Both the position numbers and the translations under genes were made by a program. A DNA stretch of 9,106 nucleotides from assembly GCA_026992595.1 (NCBI GenBank), contig JALWZW010000001.1, positions 1-9,106 on the forward strand, read 5' to 3'. The notes beneath the pieces were generated by a model. That model saw only the letters and a program-made list of their open reading frames with translations. It searched no databases and was not told the DNA's origin. The DNA is from Microcaldota archaeon. GTDB lineage: Archaea; Micrarchaeota; Micrarchaeia; Anstonellales; Bilamarchaeaceae. This document shows, one piece after another, positions 5,386 through 9,106 of this stretch (position 1 is the first letter of the stretch; every line of letters begins with the position of its first letter).

Positions 5386-5811
5386 ATGAAGTTGAGAGTT
5401 TTGCCCGGGCGGAGGAGTATAAAAGAGAGGGTTTGGACAAGATTTAAAGAGGTATTTGAAGATAGAATGAAGGCATGGGATGAGATTTCAGGTTTGATAG
5501 ATATTTCTTATTTAAAATCTGTGCGGGAGAAGGGCGATGATTTGCGCAAAAGGGCGGCAGTGGTTGGCGCTATGTTGTTATTTTACTCTCTACCTGCGGC
5601 AATGGGAAAGCATAGCGTATGTGTGAAAGACGATATGCCCCATGTAATGAGATGCTCCTATTATGATGGGAAAATTAGACGGAGCGATAGTGTTGTTTTG
5701 TATTTTTCAGATGGAAAACTTGTGGCGCGTAGGGAGGGAAATGTGGTAAAGTTTGTTGATAAAAAATCTGGTAAATTCACCACTGCAGGAGAATTTGCCA
5801 GTGATATGTGA
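5386..5811 (+). CDS. Unrecognised single-pass membrane protein, likely paralogue of the preceding gene
   Basis: An unrecognised protein of 141 residues. It has a basic N-terminal region of about 56 residues, probably cytoplasmic and partly helical (ERVWTRFKEVFEDRMKAW). One hydrophobic segment follows at 57-73 (AAVVGAMLLFYSLPAAMG), then a C-terminal domain with C79 and C90. The core AVVGAMLLFYSLP...VCVKDDMPHVMRC aligns with AIIGAGALLAALP...LCIREKEERLC of the gene before it: same membrane segment, LP exit and first cysteine pair. The second cysteine pair of the neighbour is absent here (LYFSDGKLVARREGN). A TTG at 5338 would add 16 residues but covers the promoter-like box. The protein ends before the ribosomal run and seems to be a separate transcription unit. 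Confidence 0.7.
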   Translation: MKLRVLPGRRSIKERVWTRFKEVFEDRMKAWDEISGLIDISYLKSVREKGDDLRKRAAVVGAMLLFYSLPAAMGKHSVCVKDDMPHVMRCSYYDGKIRRSDSVVLYFSDGKLVARREGNVVKFVDKKSGKFTTAGEFASDM

Positions 5812-5830
5812 ATTTTTAAACCTCTTTTTC
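5812..5830 (+). terminator. Possible T-rich terminator after the second small-protein gene
   Basis: Two T5 runs (5814-5818 and 5825-5829) follow the stop codon within 20 bases and precede the ribosomal promoter. This fits archaeal U-tract termination separating the small-protein genes from the ribosomal run. No stem-loop is visible. Confidence 0.35.
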
Positions 5831-5842
5831 TAAACCATAATC

Positions 5843-5850
5843 TTTTATAT
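5843..5850 (+). promoter_or_regulatory. TATA box of the rps19e ribosomal run
   Basis: TTTTATAT is centred about 41 bases before the rps19e ATG. Transcription about 26 bases downstream would start near 5873, giving a leader of about 15 bases that contains the GAGGG Shine-Dalgarno. This is the first convincing promoter upstream of the eight-gene run, and later genes are too closely packed for separate standard promoters. Confidence 0.5.
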
Positions 5851-5875
5851 TTTCTATGGTAGAATAACTATTTAC

Positions 5876-5880
5876 GAGGG
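5876..5880 (+). promoter_or_regulatory. Shine-Dalgarno of rps19e
   Basis: GAGGG followed by seven bases and the ATG at 5888. It fixes the start of S19e and shows a leadered message, in contrast to the apparently leaderless small-protein genes just upstream. Confidence 0.6.
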
Positions 5881-5887
5881 ATTTTGT

Positions 5888-6304
5888 ATGGTTACCGTTT
5901 ATGATGTGGATCCGAATAAGTTGATTGCGAAGGCGGCTGAAAAGCTTAAGGGTATGGGTATTAAGAAGCCCGCTTTTGTGGGGTTGGTGAAAAGCGGCGC
6001 TCATACTGAGAGACCCCCGCAGGATAAGGACTTTTGGTATGTGCGTTGCGCTTCCATTTTGAGGCAAGCATATCTTAACAATGTGGTTGGGGTGCAGCGC
6101 TTAAGGAGGCATTATGGAGGGAGGAAAAAGAGAGGGGTGAAGCCGGAGAGGCATGCGCCTGCAGGCGGTTCTACCATAAGAAAGGCGCTTCAAGAGTTGG
6201 AGCGGGTCGGCTTGTTGGCGCGCGGGAAGGATGGGAAGGGAAGGGTTTTAACCCCGCAGGGAAGGAAGTTTTTAGATGGGATTGCTAAGGAGTGTGCGGA
6301 ATGA
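5888..6304 (+). CDS. rps19e: 30S ribosomal protein S19e
   Basis: A 138-residue small-subunit protein of the archaeal/eukaryotic S19e family (eukaryotic homologue eS19), needed for 30S maturation. It is a winged-helix-like RNA-binding protein. Family hallmarks are MVTVYDVDPNKLIAKAAEKLK at the start, then FWYVRCASILRQAYLNNVVGVQRLRRHYGGRKKRGVKPERHAPAGGSTIRKALQELERVGLL, and the terminal RVLTPQGRKFLDGIAKE. Length and end points match archaeal members. It opens the ribosomal run behind its own promoter and Shine-Dalgarno, and its TGA overlaps the next ATG (ATGA at 6301-6304), indicating translational coupling. Confidence 0.96.
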   Translation: MVTVYDVDPNKLIAKAAEKLKGMGIKKPAFVGLVKSGAHTERPPQDKDFWYVRCASILRQAYLNNVVGVQRLRRHYGGRKKRGVKPERHAPAGGSTIRKALQELERVGLLARGKDGKGRVLTPQGRKFLDGIAKECAE

Positions 6305-6591
6305 GCGGTGAGGAAAGCAGGGAAAACAGCAAAGAGGAGCGAGAGTTGGCTGAAAGGCAATTGGCGCAAATAAAGCAGATGCTAAGGATCGCTTTAGATG
6401 ATGCGGCCTATCAGAGGATGATGAATGTGGCAATGGCAAACAAGGAATTGTTTTTAATTGCTTCCCAGAATATATTAGTAATATTTAAAAGAAGCGGTAG
6501 GAAACTTACAGATAGTGAAGTTCTCTCTGTGTTAAGGGCGCTAAAGGCGAGAACGCAGAGAGAAACCAAAATAACATTTTATAAGAAGTGA
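6301..6591 (+). CDS. PDCD5/TFAR19-family DNA-binding protein
   Basis: A 96-residue helical protein of the PDCD5-related family (archaeal members resemble MTH1615). Its usual place between S19e and L39e is itself diagnostic. It has an acidic, poorly structured N-terminus (SGEESRENSKEERELAERQ), a helical core including LAQIKQMLRIALDDAAYQRMMNVAMANKELFLIASQNILVIFK, and the family C-terminal motif GRKLTDSEVLSVLRALKARTQRETKITFYKK. Archaeal members bind DNA or nucleic acid in vitro, but the cellular role is not established. The ATG at 6301 overlaps the previous stop and has an AAGGAG Shine-Dalgarno eight bases upstream. A GTG at 6292 would add only three residues and is rejected. Confidence 0.88.
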   Translation: MSGEESRENSKEERELAERQLAQIKQMLRIALDDAAYQRMMNVAMANKELFLIASQNILVIFKRSGRKLTDSEVLSVLRALKARTQRETKITFYKK

Positions 6592-6595
6592 TAGT

Positions 6596-6754
6596 ATGAG
6601 CAGGTTGTCAAAATCAAAAAAGATGCGTTTGGCTCATGAGAATAGAAAGATTAGGCGCTTACCTGCATTTGTTATTATAAGGACGAGAAGAAGGGTGGCG
6701 TTTAACAGAAGGAGGCGAGATTGGAGAAGGGAAAAATTGAGAATTAAAGAGTAG
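6596..6754 (+). CDS. rpl39e: 50S ribosomal protein L39e
   Basis: A very small, arginine-rich protein of 52 residues lining the ribosomal exit tunnel. The sequence MSRLSKSKKMRLAHENRKI continues RLPAFVIIRTRRRVAFNRRRRDWRREKLRIKE. This matches the family pattern: lysine-rich start, RxPAWVxxKTxRR-like centre, RRxWRRxKLxx end. Usual family length is about 51. It begins four bases after the PDCD5-like stop. L31e follows after eight bases, the normal archaeal order. Confidence 0.95.
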   Translation: MSRLSKSKKMRLAHENRKIRRLPAFVIIRTRRRVAFNRRRRDWRREKLRIKE

Positions 6755-6762
6755 GTGGTTTT

Positions 6763-7233
6763 ATGGAGCGTATCTATACTGTTAATCTTTCTGATGCGTA
6801 CAATACGGTGAGAAATAAGCGCACCCCTCGCGCTGTAAAGCTATTGCGCTCTTTTGCTCAAAGGCACATGAAGGCAAGGGATATGCGGGTGGTTTTGAGC
6901 CCTGCTCTTAACAATCATTTATGGAAGCGCAGCATTCAAAAGCCGCCCCGCCGCGTTAAGGTGCGGATTATAAAGCGCGAGGATGCCCTCTATGTTTATT
7001 TGGCTGATGAAAAGTTAGAGGCGAAGGGCGCGGAAGGCAAGAAAGAAGAGCGCGGCACAGAGGAGAAAGGAAAGGTTGCAAAGAAAGAGGAAGCGGTGGA
7101 AAAAGAAAGCAAAGGAGAAGAGAGCGGTGGAGAAGAGCGTGCAAAGGAGAATGAGGGCGCTAAGGATATGAAAGGTGCGGGAGAGGGTAAAAAGGCGGTG
7201 CAAGAAGAAAAGAAAGGAGAGAAGAAGGCATAA
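6763..7233 (+). CDS. rpl31e: 50S ribosomal protein L31e with a long Lys/Glu-rich C-terminal extension
   Basis: Residues 1 to about 82 are a normal L31e, a large-subunit protein near the exit of the peptide tunnel. They begin MERIYTVNLSDAYNTVRNKRTPRAVKLLRSFAQRHMKA, followed by VVLSPALNNHLWKRSIQKPPRRVKVRIIKREDALYVYLAD. The protein then continues for about 73 residues of low-complexity Glu, Lys, Gly and Ala, ending EEKKGEKKA. Archaeal L31e is usually about 80-100 residues, so the length of 156 is unusual. The tail is in frame and uninterrupted, and the following aIF6 start comes only 41 bases after its stop. It is most likely a disordered, mixed-charge tail. Its function is unknown. Confidence 0.94.
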   Translation: MERIYTVNLSDAYNTVRNKRTPRAVKLLRSFAQRHMKARDMRVVLSPALNNHLWKRSIQKPPRRVKVRIIKREDALYVYLADEKLEAKGAEGKKEERGTEEKGKVAKKEEAVEKESKGEESGGEERAKENEGAKDMKGAGEGKKAVQEEKKGEKKA

Positions 7234-7274
7234 GGGTGTTATTTTTTGGCAGAACGGGGCAAGGGATTGGGTGT

Positions 7275-7934
7275 ATGCGCATAACTTATTTTGGCAATTC
7301 TTGGCTAGGTATGTTTGTGGTTTGCAACAATGATTATGCGCTTATTCCTTTAGACGCTAGTGAGCGGTTTGAAAACGCCATCTCTTCTGCTTTGGGGGTG
7401 GAAGTGATAAAAACCACTCTTGCCTCCTCAAATCTTTTAGGTATTTATGCCGCTATGAATAGCAGCGGCATGGTGGTTTCCTCTTTGGTGGAAGAGAGCG
7501 AGTTGGCCGCTTTGAAGCAAACCGGCCTTAATATTCACATTTCCCCCTCTCTCCACAACGCCCACGGCAACAACATTGCGGTTAATGATAAAGGCGGGGT
7601 GGTAAATCCCCATTTGCCTAAGGAGGAAGTGAAGAGGATGGAAGATGTGTTGGGTGTGGAACTTGTCCCAATGCACATTGCCGGCTATTCTGCGCTGGGG
7701 AGTTGCTGCATTGCTACCAACAAAGGGTTTTTTGTGCATTTTAAGGCGGGAGAGGAAGAGGTGGAAAAACTAAAAAATGCTTTTGGAGTATATGGAAATA
7801 AAGGGACTCTTAATATGGGCAGCGGTTTTGTGGGCAAGTGCGCGCTTGCCAACGACCGCGGTTATGTGGTAGGCGAGGCAAGTTCGCCTTTTGAGATAGG
7901 GCGGCTTGAGGAGTCCCTTGATTTGATTAGGTGA
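7275..7934 (+). CDS. eif6: Translation initiation factor 6 (aIF6)
   Basis: A 219-residue protein of the eIF6 family, which binds the 50S subunit near L14/L24e and prevents joining with 30S. Its pentein fold of five similar repeats is visible as recurring segments. These include FGNSWLGMFVVCNNDYALIP, ASSNLLGIYAAMNSSGMVVSS, HGNNIAVNDKGGVVNP, ALGSCCIATNKGFFVH and FVGKCALANDRGYVVGE. The ATG at 7275 gives the family N-terminus (MRITYFGNSWLG). A GTG at 7236 would add 13 unrelated residues and is rejected. Its TGA overlaps the LX start region. It is the expected gene between L31e and LX. Confidence 0.96.
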   Translation: MRITYFGNSWLGMFVVCNNDYALIPLDASERFENAISSALGVEVIKTTLASSNLLGIYAAMNSSGMVVSSLVEESELAALKQTGLNIHISPSLHNAHGNNIAVNDKGGVVNPHLPKEEVKRMEDVLGVELVPMHIAGYSALGSCCIATNKGFFVHFKAGEEEVEKLKNAFGVYGNKGTLNMGSGFVGKCALANDRGYVVGEASSPFEIGRLEESLDLIR

Positions 7935-8116
7935 TGGCTATGGGGTATGTGGTTTATGGTCGGGTTTGGTTAGGCAGGTCACAACGGCCCTTTAAAAAAG
8001 AGGTGGATGCGCCTTCGGAAAAGATGGCAAGGGAAAAGGTGCTTTCGCTTTTCGGCTCTCACAACGGCGTTAAAAGAAGCAAGATTGTGATTGAAAAGGT
8101 GGAGAGGAATGGATAA
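7934..8116 (+). CDS. rpl18a: 50S ribosomal protein L18Ae/LX (L20e)
   Basis: A 60-residue large-subunit protein of the archaeal LX family, corresponding to the N-terminal half of eukaryotic L18a. Diagnostic segments are GYVVYGRVWLG, FKKEVDAPSEKMAREKVLSLFGSHNGVKRSKIVIEKVE; the KEVxAxxEExAxEKVxxxFGSxxxVKRxxIxI pattern is clear. The start lies in GTGATGGCTATGG: GTG 7931, ATG 7934 and ATG 7940 are all possible. ATG 7934 overlaps the aIF6 stop by one base and is preferred. The end overlaps prefoldin alpha by eight bases, so translation is probably coupled. Confidence 0.92.
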   Translation: MAMGYVVYGRVWLGRSQRPFKKEVDAPSEKMAREKVLSLFGSHNGVKRSKIVIEKVERNG

Positions 8117-8555
8117 CCTGCGCGCTCTTTATGCTCAATTAAGCTATCAGGTGGCGCTTTACCGAGAGCAGTTGAGGATTATAAAGGAGGAGACCGACCG
8201 CATTAATCTAAGTTCGCTTGAATTGGCCAACGCTATAAAGGCAGTGGAGGGGATGAAGGAGGATAAAGTGCTTATCCCTATAGGCGGGGGCGCTTTTGTT
8301 AAAGGCAAGGTGGAGGACATTCACATATTGGTTCCTGTAGGTGCGCAATATTTAATTGAAATGAACAGAGAGGAAGCAGAGGAGGAGTTGAAAAGCAGGA
8401 TGGAGGCCACCAATAAAGCAGTGGTGCGCTTGTCTGATGAGTTTAATAAAATTTTGGCAAAGTTGGAGGAGGTTAGTAAGCAGTTGAAGGAAGTGGAGGC
8501 AAAGTTGGCTATAGATGAGAAAGTGGAGGAGAATTTGAAAGAGGATTATATTTGA
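8109..8555 (+). CDS. pfdA: Prefoldin subunit alpha
   Basis: A 148-residue alpha subunit of the hexameric (alpha2-beta4) archaeal prefoldin, a jellyfish-shaped chaperone that passes unfolded proteins to the thermosome. The layout is typical. An N-terminal coiled-coil helix (about 1-52) is followed by the central hairpin region DKVLIPIGGGAFVKGKVEDIHILVPVGAQYLIEMNREEA (about 52-90). A C-terminal coiled-coil helix (about 88-148) follows, rich in Glu and Lys with regular Leu/Val/Ile. The ATG at 8109 lies inside the end of the LX gene and is preceded by GGTGGAGAGG, a good Shine-Dalgarno. An ATG at 8091 would add six residues and is less likely. The beta subunit gene is not in the window. Confidence 0.95.
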   Translation: MDNLRALYAQLSYQVALYREQLRIIKEETDRINLSSLELANAIKAVEGMKEDKVLIPIGGGAFVKGKVEDIHILVPVGAQYLIEMNREEAEEELKSRMEATNKAVVRLSDEFNKILAKLEEVSKQLKEVEAKLAIDEKVEENLKEDYI

Positions 8556-8587
8556 GCGCTTTGCATTTTTAGCGCTTAAGTGGTGCT

Positions 8588-9106
8588 ATGTTTGAACTTT
8601 TGAAGAAAAAGTTTTCCTCTTTTGTGGAGCGGATTAAAGGGAAGGAGGCTGGAGAGGAGCGGGAAGAGGGGGAGCGGGAAGACTTGGTAGGGGCGGAAAG
8701 GGGGAGTGAGGAAGAGAAGAAAAGTGAGGCGAAGAAGGGTAAGGAGCGGAAGGCAAAGGGAGCGGGAGTGGAAGAGGAAAGTGGGGCAGAGAGCGAAGAA
8801 GGAAAGGAGCTCGCGGAAAAAGCTAAAAGAAAGGGAGAGGAAAGGCAAAGGCGCGTGAGGGAGGAAAAGAGGGAGAAAAAGGCGCGTATAGGCATTATAA
8901 AGAAGGCGGTGGCGTTTGTTAGAAGAAAGGTTAAAATAGAGGAAAAGGATGTGGAAAAGGCGCTTGAAGATTTGGAGTTGGACCTTTTAGAGGCAGATGT
9001 GGGCTTGGAGGCGTCAGAATTTTTAAAGGAACGCTTAAAGGAACGGTTGGTGGGTGCGGAAGTGGAAGTGGGCAAGGAAGATGAGTTTATGCGCGGCGTT
9101 ATGATG
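8588..9106 (+). CDS. ftsY: Signal recognition particle receptor FtsY, N-terminal part (runs off right edge)
   Basis: The frame is open from the ATG at 8588 to the last base, 173 residues without a stop. FtsY is the SRP receptor GTPase that docks ribosome-SRP complexes at the membrane. The visible part starts with a likely amphipathic membrane-binding helix (MFELLKKKFSSFVERIKGK). A charged Glu/Lys/Gly linker spans about 20-100. The helical N domain follows: IGIIKKAVAFVRRKVKIEEKDVEKALEDLELDLLEADVGLEASEFLKERLKERLVG. The G domain with its GTP-binding motifs lies beyond the window. EKALEDLELDLLEADVG is characteristic of FtsY/Ffh N domains and distinguishes it from a random charged protein. It follows prefoldin alpha by 32 bases, the standard archaeal neighbourhood. 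Confidence 0.93.
   Translation, partial: MFELLKKKFSSFVERIKGKEAGEEREEGEREDLVGAERGSEEEKKSEAKKGKERKAKGAGVEEESGAESEEGKELAEKAKRKGEERQRRVREEKREKKARIGIIKKAVAFVRRKVKIEEKDVEKALEDLELDLLEADVGLEASEFLKERLKERLVGAEVEVGKEDEFMRGVMM

Noticed and set aside
8555..8576. AGCGCT...AGCGCT hairpin between prefoldin alpha and ftsY as a terminator or attenuator
   Set aside because: The stem is only 6 bp and the hexamer is self-palindromic and over-represented throughout the window, so pairing by chance is likely; ftsY follows within 32 bases.
8569..9075. Long minus-strand Ser/Phe-rich open frame opposite ftsY
   Set aside because: Low-complexity reverse image of the Glu/Lys-rich FtsY linker; ftsY itself is clearly coding and has conserved neighbours.

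Overview
The window is archaeal. The right half (5888-9106) is the conserved archaeal information-processing run rps19e - PDCD5-like - rpl39e - rpl31e - eif6 - rpl18a/LX - prefoldin alpha - ftsY. All eight genes are on the + strand, with stop/start overlaps or short gaps. L39e, L31e, aIF6, LX and prefoldin alpha together exclude a bacterium. Promoters also look archaeal: T/A-rich TATA-like boxes about 25-32 bases before the ATG, some compatible with leaderless mRNAs. GC content is middling by eye and GCGC is frequent. The lineage cannot be fixed by reading. A small-genome (for example DPANN-type) archaeon is possible, but that is a guess.

Left part (1-2490, + strand): the C-terminal end of a CPA2/Kef-type cation:proton antiporter, then a membrane-anchored DsbA-like thiol oxidoreductase (CFTC active site, cis-Pro), then a SufS/group II cysteine desulfurase whose start overlaps the DsbA gene. 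The desulfurase converges with, and overlaps by 7 bases, a minus-strand D-2-hydroxyacid dehydrogenase (2484-3383).

Middle part (3384-4948): a minus-strand gene for an AlbA_2 (Schlafen-AlbA) / GHKL-ATPase-like / winged-helix protein. It sits exactly between two perfect 71-base direct repeats (3439-3509 and 4806-4876). Each repeat holds three CGCGCCA boxes and one inverted box that forms a 7-bp hairpin. The gene plus repeats looks like a 1.4-kb cassette. Alternatively, the repeat is a shared upstream element, because a copy in the same orientation lies just upstream of both minus-strand genes. This is the most unusual structure in the window.

Small-protein pair (4949-5811, + strand): two unrecognised proteins, each with a basic N-terminus, one membrane segment and cysteines just beyond it. 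They look like diverged tandem paralogues and have a T6A promoter box at exactly the same distance from the ATG. Their predicted outward-facing cysteines make them plausible, unproven clients of a DsbA-like enzyme such as the one at 522-1421.

Ribosomal/SRP run (5888-9106): a promoter and Shine-Dalgarno precede rps19e. L31e carries an unusual Lys/Glu-rich tail of about 70 residues. FtsY runs off the right edge before its GTPase domain. No tRNA, rRNA, CRISPR array or recognised insertion sequence is visible, and no gene-free stretch exceeds 300 bases.
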